NCBI GenBank assembly: GCA_002454425.1
Contig: DKIV01000004.1
Location: 1 to 25,851, forward strand
Direction: 5' to 3'
DNA: 25,851 nt
From: Sphingobacteriaceae bacterium UBA6709
GTDB taxonomy: Bacteria; Bacteroidota; Bacteroidia; Sphingobacteriales; Sphingobacteriaceae
Under the pieces are notes generated by a model. It was not told the origin of the DNA and did no database searches. It was given only the letters and a program-made list of their open reading frames with translations. Below, piece after piece: positions 15,065 through 22,759 of this stretch. Position numbers and translations under genes: made by a program. Position 1 is the stretch's first letter. Every line of letters starts with the position of its first letter.

Positions 15065-16210
15065 ATGTTTTATCAGGCAAGTTATAAGGCGGCAACGAGT
15101 GTATCTAAAACCATTGAGAAACATTTCCAGCAACATGTGCGGTCTTCCTGCGCAGGCATGGAGCAGCAAGTGGCAGAGATCCCATCGGCAGCGGTGATCG
15201 AGGCAATTATTGACGCTGCTTTTTGGGCAAGTCTCCGTAAAGAGGAAGGTAATCCACCCAAAATATCAATAGCCTACTTAGATCCTTCGCAAGCCGAAAA
15301 GCCTTTGATCTTCGAGAATCGTATTCCATTAAACACTACGGCGTTGACAAAACTTGCGCCGGGTTTGGAACGTGCCGGTATACATTTAGGCGTGTACATG
15401 GAAAATGAGGACCTTTATATTTGGGGTACAACGCTCCAGATCCCCAACTTGTGCTTCGTTCTCGATGTTTCGGAGCCCGGGCTGCTGGTCATAAAGCACC
15501 GTCGTATGTGCGGCTACGGAAAATTCTCCAATGTAGCGGTATTGAAGGGCGATCAGGTAAAGATCATTGATACCGAAGATGTTCTTACGTCCGATTCTCC
15601 GGCGGTATTAAAGGTTCTTCTTGACCTTAAAAGTCCCGGTAGCTGGAGTGATGCTGTAAATATTTATATCCAGCTGGCAGTATCAATGCGCAGACATCAA
15701 AAAGGAGGTATTCTTCTTGTCACGCCAAGCGAGTCATGTTCCTGGCGCGAGTCTATCGTTCAGCCAATTCAATATGGAGTGTCCCGTGATTCACGGGGCC
15801 TACATAGTTTCCTAAAAGAAAAAAGTGCTACAGTAAATCCCGAAAGTCCCTGGCAGAACTTGTTAAGCCGGGAGATTGACCATTTGGCGGGATTAACAGC
15901 TATTGATGGAGCCACAGTAATAAATACAGATCATCAGCTGCTTGCCTTCGGGGCAAAGATCGCCAGACGCCAGGATAATACGCAGGTAGAACAAATGTTG
16001 TTTATCGAACCCGTTAATGGCAGTCACGCGAAGGTGATGCACCCCGGCAGCATCGGTGGCACACGGCATCTCGCCGCAGCGCAGTTCGTATTTGATCAGC
16101 GCGATTCGTTCGCTTTGGTGGCCTCCCAAGATGGGCATTTTACCGTTTTTTCCTGGTCTGATGCTGCGGCAATGGTATCTGCGTATCGCATTGAAAGCTT
16201 GTTGCTTTAA
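15065..16210 (+). CDS. DAC-domain protein with DACNV-like sensor region; candidate c-di-AMP synthase
   Basis: A 381-residue soluble protein. The C-terminal third resembles the diadenylate cyclase (DisA_N/DAC) domain, which makes cyclic di-AMP from two ATP. It shows HQKGGILLVTPSES (211-224) as the opening strand, LTAIDGATVINTDHQLLAFG (277-296) with the DGA motif at 281-283, then GGTRHLAAAQFVFDQRD (331-347) and FALVASQDG (349-357). The usual GTRHR reads GTRHL: Arg334 and His335 are kept, the second arginine is Leu336. Residues 1-195 have no membrane helix and match in layout the DACNV type of N-terminal sensor region. That assignment comes from memory of the family and should be tested. No phosphodiesterase or known c-di-AMP receptor is in the window. 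Confidence 0.72.
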   Translation: MFYQASYKAATSVSKTIEKHFQQHVRSSCAGMEQQVAEIPSAAVIEAIIDAAFWASLRKEEGNPPKISIAYLDPSQAEKPLIFENRIPLNTTALTKLAPGLERAGIHLGVYMENEDLYIWGTTLQIPNLCFVLDVSEPGLLVIKHRRMCGYGKFSNVAVLKGDQVKIIDTEDVLTSDSPAVLKVLLDLKSPGSWSDAVNIYIQLAVSMRRHQKGGILLVTPSESCSWRESIVQPIQYGVSRDSRGLHSFLKEKSATVNPESPWQNLLSREIDHLAGLTAIDGATVINTDHQLLAFGAKIARRQDNTQVEQMLFIEPVNGSHAKVMHPGSIGGTRHLAAAQFVFDQRDSFALVASQDGHFTVFSWSDAAAMVSAYRIESLLL

Positions 16211-16275
16211 ATCCTTGAAATGTTAAAATCCTAAAAAGAAAGCTGTAATCCTTTAGAGGCTCCTCTCAAAATCAA

Positions 16276-16306
16276 TATATTTACCCCTTTCAAAATTGAA
16301 ACGGGG
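16276..16306 (+). promoter_or_regulatory. Promoter and palindrome ahead of the MG2/plug gene
   Basis: TATATTTA at 16276-16283 resembles the -7 element, with TTTA at 16252-16255 twenty bases upstream. It is followed at once by CCCCTTTCAA (16284-16293), two bases, and TTGAAAcGGGG (16296-16306), a near-perfect palindrome at the expected start of transcription. It may be an operator or a 5' stem-loop. Confidence 0.4.
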
Positions 16307-16315
16307 AACATATCA

Positions 16316-19036
16316 ATGAACATACAGAGAGGAATTCTTGCTACTTTACTATTTATTATCGGACTTAATGTCGCTGTGTTGGCTCAGCCCGACACAATAA
16401 GCATTAACAAGATTGTTGAAAAAACTCAGCAGTTGAGTTTGGGTAAGCCGCTGGAAAAAGTATACGTTCAATTTGATAAGCCTTATTATGCCGTGGGCGA
16501 TACCGTATGGTTTAAGGCATATGTTACCGGAAATCTGCATGCCCCTTCTGCATTGAGCAAAGTCGTTTATCTGGATGTCACTAACAATCGTGACTCCCTG
16601 ATGCAAACCTTACGCCTGCAGGTGAAAGACCTGGGCGCGCCAGGATACCTCGTGCTGTCGCCCTTAACTTACAAGGAAGGAAATTATCACTTTCGTGCCT
16701 ACACGCGCTACATGTTAAATTTTTCTGATGCTTATTTTTTCAATAAGAATATAAGTCTCGGCAATACTATAAATAAGGAGCTTGTAACGCATGTTAGTCT
16801 TGATGGTCAGCGATCAGATAAGGGTTCCAAAGTTACCGCTAAAATACAATTTAAGGACAATGCCGGGAAGCCCCTGCCCAACAGGAGAGTGTCCTGGAGA
16901 ATGTTTTCTAAGTTCGATACCTGGGCAGAAGGAAGAGGCACCACCGATGCAAATGGCTTTTTGACAGTCAATAATACTTTTGTGAAAATTCCTGAGCGCT
17001 TGCCCGATCTTGAAACACAGATCAACATCAGCGAGCAGTCTGTGATTTCACGCGTATTTCCCTTACGTCAGGCTTTTAACAAACCTGATATTCAGTTTTT
17101 TCCGGAGGGAGGGAAGTTATTGTCCTCGGTGTTGAGTAAAGTAGCTTTTAAGGCCATCCGCTTTGACGGTATGGGCATTGATGCTAAAGGAACCTTAGTT
17201 GACGATGCAAACAACACCGTAGCGCAGTTCAGCAGTCAACATCTGGGTATGGGTGCCTTTGAGTTCACTCCCGATGCCGGCAAGAGCTATAAGGCAAACG
17301 TAACCTTCGCCGATGGAACCAAAGCGAGTTACGATCTCCCCAAGCCGCGTACTTCATCTATCGGAATATCCCTGCGCCAGGATTCGACCAACGTAATTCT
17401 CCAAATCGCCTCTACGCCCGCCTATTTGGAGCGTCATCAGGGCGAACAGTTTTCTTTAGTGGCGCGCAGTAACAATGTGCTGTGCTATGCCGCGCAAACA
17501 AAACTTGAAAATGCCAGCTACAATGCTGTTATTCCCCGAAGCAAATTTCCTACCGGCGTTACACAATTTACCATGTTCACTCCAACCGGATCAGTAGTGT
17601 CGGAGCGCCTTATTTTTATCGATCACAAGAGCGACCCTACCATACTTGTCACAGCGGATCGGCCCTCTTATACTACCAAACAAAAAGTAAAGCTCAATTT
17701 AAGTACCGAGTATTCCGCCAAACCTGCAGCGGGGAATTTCTCCATGTCGGTAATTGACGAAGGTAAGGTGCCATACAACGAAGAAGCGGAAATAACGATC
17801 AAGAGTTCATTATTGCTTACTTCCGATCTTAACGGATACGTTGAGAAACCAAATTACTACTTCATGGGAAGTGATGCCAGGCGTAAGGCTGATCTTGATC
17901 TGCTGATGCTGACTCAGGGATATCGGGCGTATGGGTATCGTGATATCCTTGACGACAAGGTAACCGGTCCCGTTTATATGCCGGAGCAAAGCATGGAGAT
18001 CAGCGGTACCTTGCGCATGAAAAACGGAATGGGCGTAAACCGTGGTACTGTCCAGATAATTATTCCTTCCCGAAACTTCTCAAGCAGTATCCAGACAAAT
18101 GCCGATGGGCAGTTTAAGTTCGATAATTTGGTGTTTCCTGATTCTACCAAGATCATCATCAGTGCCCGCAGTAACCCTAATTCATCAAATATGATGATTA
18201 CGATGAATGGCGATGTATTGCCGGGGCTAACAGCAAATGCCGTTGCTGAAGATGGCATGTTAAATATAGATAGCACCATGAGTGCCTACCTTACCAATAG
18301 TAAAAAAGTTTTTCGTACCGCGGTAGTGCTTCAGGACGTCGTAATTAAGGCCGCCAAGCCTACTCCTAAGAAAAGCCATAAGGACTACCCCGCGCTCAGT
18401 GGCCTAAGTCCCGTACCTGATTATATGATGACCTCCGAACGTTTTACAGGCTGTAACTATTTGTTCGACTGTTTAAGAAACGGCACCATGGGGATGACTT
18501 TTGATAACGGCTATTTTTATGTAACCCGGGATTACAACGCGGGAAACAGAACGGCGGCTCAGGTGTTTCTGAATGGTATGCCCGTGGATGTTTCAGCATT
18601 GGGGGGCATCAGAAGCTCTGATGTAGAATCCGTAGAGATTTTTGTTCGCGATGATTTAGGTACCGTTAACAGAACATACAACTCAAACGGTGTCATCGCA
18701 ATTAATACTAAAGAAGTTCCGAAAGGACAAAAGATTAAGCTTTCAGAACTACAGGATATGTTGCCGAAAGCGAATCTGGTTGATTACACCCCGCTGGGAT
18801 ATGTTCTTGAAAAGCAATTCTATTCACCGAAGTATAGCGTCAGCAAGAGCGGTCCTATTATCAATGATTTACGAAGCACCATCTATTGGAATCCTTCGAT
18901 CAATCTGGATGAAACAGGTAAGGGCAGCGTCGAATTCTTCAACGCCGACGGTAAGGGCACTTATAAGGCCATTGTTGAGGGCTTAGATGTCGACGGAAAT
19001 GTTATTCGTTCGGTGTTCCGGTATAATGTAAAATAG
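16316..19036 (+). CDS. Large secreted MG2 / TonB-plug-like protein
   Basis: A 906-residue exported protein with a signal peptide (residues 1-23, cut near VLAQ). It begins with a macroglobulin MG2-like domain, LEKVYVQFDKPYYAVGDTVWFKAYV (45-69 in two parts), as in alpha-2-macroglobulin-like proteins. Several beta-sandwich units follow, among them an ADRPSYTTKQKVKLNLST segment near 446 and a carboxypeptidase-regulatory-like unit near 560-640 (ISGTLRMKNGMGVNRGTVQI). The C-terminal part holds a degenerate TonB-dependent-receptor plug, with AAQVFLNGMPVDVSALGGI and VESVEIFVRDDLGTVN near 750-790 and NGVIAINTK; no outer membrane barrel is attached. It ends with a short beta unit, GKGSVEFFNADGKGTYKAIV. 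Such proteins are common in Bacteroidota and of unknown function. The amidase gene starts 27 bases later. Confidence 0.85.
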   Translation: MNIQRGILATLLFIIGLNVAVLAQPDTISINKIVEKTQQLSLGKPLEKVYVQFDKPYYAVGDTVWFKAYVTGNLHAPSALSKVVYLDVTNNRDSLMQTLRLQVKDLGAPGYLVLSPLTYKEGNYHFRAYTRYMLNFSDAYFFNKNISLGNTINKELVTHVSLDGQRSDKGSKVTAKIQFKDNAGKPLPNRRVSWRMFSKFDTWAEGRGTTDANGFLTVNNTFVKIPERLPDLETQINISEQSVISRVFPLRQAFNKPDIQFFPEGGKLLSSVLSKVAFKAIRFDGMGIDAKGTLVDDANNTVAQFSSQHLGMGAFEFTPDAGKSYKANVTFADGTKASYDLPKPRTSSIGISLRQDSTNVILQIASTPAYLERHQGEQFSLVARSNNVLCYAAQTKLENASYNAVIPRSKFPTGVTQFTMFTPTGSVVSERLIFIDHKSDPTILVTADRPSYTTKQKVKLNLSTEYSAKPAAGNFSMSVIDEGKVPYNEEAEITIKSSLLLTSDLNGYVEKPNYYFMGSDARRKADLDLLMLTQGYRAYGYRDILDDKVTGPVYMPEQSMEISGTLRMKNGMGVNRGTVQIIIPSRNFSSSIQTNADGQFKFDNLVFPDSTKIIISARSNPNSSNMMITMNGDVLPGLTANAVAEDGMLNIDSTMSAYLTNSKKVFRTAVVLQDVVIKAAKPTPKKSHKDYPALSGLSPVPDYMMTSERFTGCNYLFDCLRNGTMGMTFDNGYFYVTRDYNAGNRTAAQVFLNGMPVDVSALGGIRSSDVESVEIFVRDDLGTVNRTYNSNGVIAINTKEVPKGQKIKLSELQDMLPKANLVDYTPLGYVLEKQFYSPKYSVSKSGPIINDLRSTIYWNPSINLDETGKGSVEFFNADGKGTYKAIVEGLDVDGNVIRSVFRYNVK

Positions 19037-19063
19037 TTTTTAAATTAAATATCAAGCCTATTG

Positions 19064-19834
19064 ATGATACGAAGCAGTCTCTTTATTTTTCTATTGTTAT
19101 TATTGTCCTTTGGCAACTCATTCGCCGAAGGTTTCGAAAAGGGTGGTGCCGGAACTTTTACTGTTGTTATTGACGCCGGTCATGGCGGAAAAGATGGTGG
19201 CGCCCGCGGCGCCCGCTACACAGAAAAGCACATCGCGCTAAAGGTCGCGCTTAAGTTGCGTGACGCGTTACGTAAGAAAGGTATTAGGGTCGTTATGACC
19301 CGCTCTACGGATGTTTTTATTCCTCTGTACGAGCGTATAGCGCTTGCTAATCGCGCTAAAGCTCAGCTCTTCATCTCTATACACTGTAATTCTTTACCTT
19401 ACCGCAGTGCAAACCGAGCCTCCACAAAAGGCGTGGAAACCTATGTTTCCGGATTTGGACGACTTGACGAGCAGGATATCGCTATTCGCGAGAATGCCTC
19501 AATCCTCCTCGAAAAAGATTACAAGAAAAACTACGGCGGCTATGATCCGCGAGATCCAGAGAGTATCATCCTGCTTTCGCTGATGAAAGATCGGTATCGG
19601 TCAAAGAGTATTCAGCTGGCGTCACTGATGCAGCGTCAATACCGCGGTAGCGGACGTGTGGATAAGGGCGTGCATGAGAAAAGTCTCGCGGTGCTTGCCC
19701 GCGCGTCAATGCCTGCTGTTCTGACGGAGATAGGCTATCTCAGCAGTCCTACGGAAGAACGATACCTGGCTTCTGAAAGCGGCCAATCAGAAATTGTAAA
19801 AAACATTGTCGATGCTATCGGCGCCTTTCGTTAA
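19064..19834 (+). CDS. N-acetylmuramoyl-L-alanine amidase (Amidase_3)
   Basis: A 256-residue exported peptidoglycan amidase that cuts between muramic acid and the stem peptide. A signal peptide spans residues 1-21 (FLLLLLSFGNSFA). The Amidase_3 domain fills the rest, with the zinc ligands in order: His40 in VVIDAGHGGKDGGA, Glu54 in RYTEKHIAL and His107 in LFISIHCNS. The catalytic glutamate is Glu222 in PAVLTEIGYLSSP. No SPOR, LysM or AMIN targeting domain is present. Started at ATG 19064; a TTG at 19061 would add one residue. It follows the MG2/plug gene by 27 bases and is closed by a strong terminator, so the two form one operon. Confidence 0.95.
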   Translation: MIRSSLFIFLLLLLSFGNSFAEGFEKGGAGTFTVVIDAGHGGKDGGARGARYTEKHIALKVALKLRDALRKKGIRVVMTRSTDVFIPLYERIALANRAKAQLFISIHCNSLPYRSANRASTKGVETYVSGFGRLDEQDIAIRENASILLEKDYKKNYGGYDPRDPESIILLSLMKDRYRSKSIQLASLMQRQYRGSGRVDKGVHEKSLAVLARASMPAVLTEIGYLSSPTEERYLASESGQSEIVKNIVDAIGAFR

Positions 19835-19883
19835 TAAGCATCTTTCCTCCGATAAGTGATCGTGGTTTTTAACGATACAGACC

Positions 19884-19926
19884 TGCCTGCTCTGGTGATA
19901 AAAATACCAGAGCAGGCATTTTCTTT
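19884..19926 (+). terminator. Strong rho-independent terminator after the amidase gene
   Basis: TGCCTGCTCTGGT (19884-19896) pairs over 13 bases with ACCAGAGCAGGCA (19906-19918) around a nine-base A-rich loop, followed by TTTTCTTT. It ends the 16316-19834 operon and isolates the catabolic cluster that follows. Confidence 0.92.
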
Positions 19927-20051
19927 AAATCTAAATCTTTCCTGCTCCTACACGATTGCGCTTCCTTAACCCCTGATCCTGGTACCTTCAAAAAAGCAAA
20001 CATCACCCCTTAGTGCCGGTAAGCAGTTAAAATCAGGTGATAATGTGATAA

Positions 20052-20094
20052 ATTCCAAATAGCCGCGTGCCTTCGTAGTCGATAAATTTGGAAT
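20052..20094 (+). promoter_or_regulatory. Promoter of the hydroxyproline cluster within an inverted repeat
   Basis: TAAATTTG at 20083-20090 is an exact -7 match, 23 bases before ATG 20114. ATTCCAAAT at 20052-20060 and ATTTGGAAT at 20086-20094 form a perfect nine-base inverted repeat with 25 bases between; the second arm overlaps the -7 element. Both arms are also preceded by GATAA. This is the layout expected of an operator for a dimeric regulator. Confidence 0.5.
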
Positions 20095-20113
20095 ACAATA
20101 TCGCTATAGAAAT

Positions 20114-21049
20114 ATGAAAATCACTTGGAATGGGGTTTACCCGGCAATTACTACAAAATTTAATGAGAAGGACGAACTGGATCTTGATGCCTATAACATC
20201 GGTTTACAGGGACAGCTGGACGCTGGCGTTGATGGGATTATCGTCGCCGGATCGCTCGGCGAGGCCAGTACGCTGACCACAGAGGAGAAGCTGCTCCTGA
20301 CGGAGCATACCGTGAAATATGTTGACGGGAAGGTCCCAGTGATATTCAGTATCTCTGAGCAGTCAACTGCCGTGGCTATTGACCTTGCTCTAAAGGCCGA
20401 AAGTCGCGGTGCAAGTGGTATCATGATCCTGCCCCCGCTCAAATATTTCGCATCTGATGAAGAAACGATCGCCTACCTTACTGCTGTGGCAAAAAGTACC
20501 AGCTTGCCCATCATTATCTATAATAATCCCGTAGATTATAAGATTTACGTAACACTAGATATGTTCGCGGAGTTGTCCAAATATGAAAATATCCAGGCCG
20601 TGAAGGAGTCGACGCGCGACATCAGTAATGTCACTCGTATGATCAACAGGTTTGGCGATCGGTTTAAGATCTTGTGTGGCGTGGATCCTCTAGCCATGGA
20701 AAGCCTACTCATGGGTGCTGACGGATGGGTCGCCGGATTGGTGGACGCGTTTCCGCGGGAGACGGTGGCTATTTATCGCCTGGTTAAAGCTGGACGTATT
20801 GACGATGCGCTGAAAATATATCGCTGGTTCCTGCCTCTGTTAGAATTGGATATCGATCCGAAGTTAGTTCAGAATATTAAACTTGCCGAAGTACATACCG
20901 GCCTTGGCACTGAGCATGTTCGTGCTCCTCGTCTTCCTTTAAGTGGCGCTAACCGCGAACGTGTACTGAAGATTATTACGGATGCTTTAGCAGTACGCCC
21001 GGAATTGCCCGAGGGAAGTTGGGGTGCGAAGGTACAAACAGTGGCCTGA
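20114..21049 (+). CDS. DapA-family lyase, probable 1-pyrroline-4-hydroxy-2-carboxylate deaminase
   Basis: A 311-residue TIM-barrel protein of the dihydrodipicolinate synthase/N-acetylneuraminate lyase family. The landmarks are the GSLGEASTLT loop (46-55), Tyr136 in IIIYNNPVDY, and the Schiff-base Lys164 in IQAVKESTRD. It also contains ILCGVDPLAMESLLMGADGWVAG near 216-238. It is unlikely to be the lysine-pathway DapA, because it heads a cluster with an aldehyde dehydrogenase, a hydroxyproline-type epimerase and a D-amino acid dehydrogenase. In that setting the family member converts 1-pyrroline-4-hydroxy-2-carboxylate to 2-oxoglutarate semialdehyde and ammonia. The assignment to this reaction rests on context; the family is certain. 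Confidence 0.88.
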   Translation: MKITWNGVYPAITTKFNEKDELDLDAYNIGLQGQLDAGVDGIIVAGSLGEASTLTTEEKLLLTEHTVKYVDGKVPVIFSISEQSTAVAIDLALKAESRGASGIMILPPLKYFASDEETIAYLTAVAKSTSLPIIIYNNPVDYKIYVTLDMFAELSKYENIQAVKESTRDISNVTRMINRFGDRFKILCGVDPLAMESLLMGADGWVAGLVDAFPRETVAIYRLVKAGRIDDALKIYRWFLPLLELDIDPKLVQNIKLAEVHTGLGTEHVRAPRLPLSGANRERVLKIITDALAVRPELPEGSWGAKVQTVA

Positions 21050-21090
21050 TAGATTTTATTCAGGAATATCCCGAAAGCTAAAGATCAATG

Positions 21091-21134
21091 GTGTTGCGCG
21101 TGACAGGTCATCAGGTATCTGACATTCGCAACAC
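21091..21134 (+). repeat. Inverted repeat in the spacer between the deaminase and dehydrogenase genes
   Basis: GTGTTGCG (21091-21098) pairs with CGCAACAC (21127-21134) across 28 bases, within the 126-base gap. It could limit read-through or protect the upstream message from decay. TAACTTTT at 21160-21167 might be an internal promoter element. Confidence 0.4.
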
Positions 21135-21175
21135 GTACATTCAGCCGGTTTCGGCACAATAACTTTTCCTTAATT

Positions 21176-22756
21176 ATGGACGTTAGAAATATTGTAGCTT
21201 CAAAATATATGGATTCTTCAGAATCCACGTTTCAAGCGTACTTTCCAGCCAGCGGATCCTCTGGCGCTGAGCTCTTCCAGGCGGCAAGCGTCCAGCATGT
21301 TGATGACGCGCTAAGGGCCGCGACTGCGGCAGCATCAACAGTAAAAACATTGTCTAAGGATAAAAAGGCCGAATTTCTGCGCGCTATAGCCCAGGAAATT
21401 GCGGCCCTTGGAGATGTGCTCATTGAAAGAGCGATGCTCGAGAGTGGCTTACCACAAGCACGCCTGCTCGGTGAACGCGGACGTACGATTGCGCAGCTAA
21501 ATCTCTTTGCTGATCATGTGGCTGAAGGCTCATGGGTCGAGGCGATTATCGATCCTGCTTTGCCCGACCGCCAACCGGCGCCACGCCCGGATATGCGTCG
21601 TATGCTTGTTCCTATAGGCCCAGTAGCGATCTTTGGGGCCAGTAACTTTCCGCTGGCCTTTTCCGTTGCTGGCGGCGATACAGCATCCGCCCTTGCCGCG
21701 GGTTGTCCGGTTATAGTTAAAGCACATCCTGCGCACCCGGGTACCAGCGCGCTGGTGGCCTCCGCTATCATGAAGGCAGTGGTAACATGTGACCTGCCCG
21801 CGGGCATCTTTTCCATGCTCTATGGTCCGGGTAATGCTATTGGTGAAGCCCTTGTAAAGCACCCGGCATTAAAGGCGGTGGCGTTTACCGGATCTTCGTC
21901 AGGCGGTAAGGCCCTTTGTAAGATCGCTATGGAACGCGCCCAGCCCATTCCCGTATTTGCCGAGATGGGTAGCGTTAACCCGGTGTTGCTTCTTCCGGAA
22001 GCTCTTGAGGAACGTGCCGAAGCGCTGGCCGCGGAATACGCCACGTCCATCACCATGGGAGTTGGGCAGTTTTGCACCAATCCAGGCTTGCTTCTGGCGA
22101 TAGACTCGCCATCGTTAAAGATTTTCAAAAAGCGTCTCGCCGAATTAATGTCTGATACGCCCTCTGCAACGATGCTAAATGAAGGCATTTTTCGTAACTT
22201 CAATAACTTGTCGCGGGAGCTGTTAAATCACAAAGAGCTGCAACTGCTGGCACAGTCAGATAAGCTTGATCATGATCAAGTGAATCAAGGCTTAGCAACG
22301 TTGGCGGAAGTTTCCGGCGAGGATTTTTTGAAAAATCCGCAGTTCACAGAAGAGGTTTTCGGACCATGGTCGATGCTGGTGGTCGTCAAAAGTATCGACG
22401 AGATGACGCGTGTGCTCAAAGAAGTTGGCGGCCAGCTTACGGTATCGGTGATGACGGGAGCGGAGATTCCTGCCGATTATCTGCCACTACTGCAGGCCGC
22501 TGAGGATGTCGCCGGCCGCGTGTTAATGAACGGTGTGCCTACCGGTGTAGAAGTGAGTCATGCTATGCAACATGGAGGACCTTTTCCCGCTACCAGCGAT
22601 AGTCGTTTCACCTCCGTGGGCGCTACCGCCATACGTCGCTTCGCGCGCCCTGTATGCTGGCAGAACTGGCAACAGCATCTTCTTCCTGATGAACTTAAAG
22701 ATAATAACCCTTTGCGCATATGGCGCTTGAACAATAAACAATGGACTAAAGAATGA
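21176..22756 (+). CDS. NADP-type aldehyde dehydrogenase, probable 2-oxoglutarate semialdehyde dehydrogenase
   Basis: A 526-residue aldehyde dehydrogenase. The length and motifs match the long subgroup that oxidises 2-oxoglutarate semialdehyde to 2-oxoglutarate. Catalytic residues are visible: Asn157 in FGASNFPLAF, Lys182 in VIVKAHPAHPG (cofactor binding), the FTGSSSGGKAL nucleotide loop (237-247), Glu263 in FAEMGSVNPV as general base, and Cys300 in GVGQFCTNPG as nucleophile, then EEVFGPWS near 390-397. It would complete the breakdown of hydroxyproline by feeding the citric acid cycle. It is followed three bases later by the epimerase gene, so the two are co-transcribed. The same enzyme type serves pentose and glucarate pathways, but no gene of those is nearby. 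Confidence 0.92.
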   Translation: MDVRNIVASKYMDSSESTFQAYFPASGSSGAELFQAASVQHVDDALRAATAAASTVKTLSKDKKAEFLRAIAQEIAALGDVLIERAMLESGLPQARLLGERGRTIAQLNLFADHVAEGSWVEAIIDPALPDRQPAPRPDMRRMLVPIGPVAIFGASNFPLAFSVAGGDTASALAAGCPVIVKAHPAHPGTSALVASAIMKAVVTCDLPAGIFSMLYGPGNAIGEALVKHPALKAVAFTGSSSGGKALCKIAMERAQPIPVFAEMGSVNPVLLLPEALEERAEALAAEYATSITMGVGQFCTNPGLLLAIDSPSLKIFKKRLAELMSDTPSATMLNEGIFRNFNNLSRELLNHKELQLLAQSDKLDHDQVNQGLATLAEVSGEDFLKNPQFTEEVFGPWSMLVVVKSIDEMTRVLKEVGGQLTVSVMTGAEIPADYLPLLQAAEDVAGRVLMNGVPTGVEVSHAMQHGGPFPATSDSRFTSVGATAIRRFARPVCWQNWQQHLLPDELKDNNPLRIWRLNNKQWTKE

Positions 22757-22759
22757 AAA

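Noticed and set aside
20002..20041. ATCACC/GGTGAT inverted repeat upstream of the hydroxyproline promoter
   Set aside because: Only six bases long with a 28-base gap, within what chance would give in a spacer of this size.
20114..21049. Reading this gene as dapA of lysine synthesis
   Set aside because: The neighbours are catabolic enzymes of the hydroxyproline route, and no lysine-pathway gene is near.
21530..21862. Minus-strand open frame of 110 codons inside the aldehyde dehydrogenase gene
   Set aside because: It lies fully within a well-supported coding gene and its product resembles no protein family.
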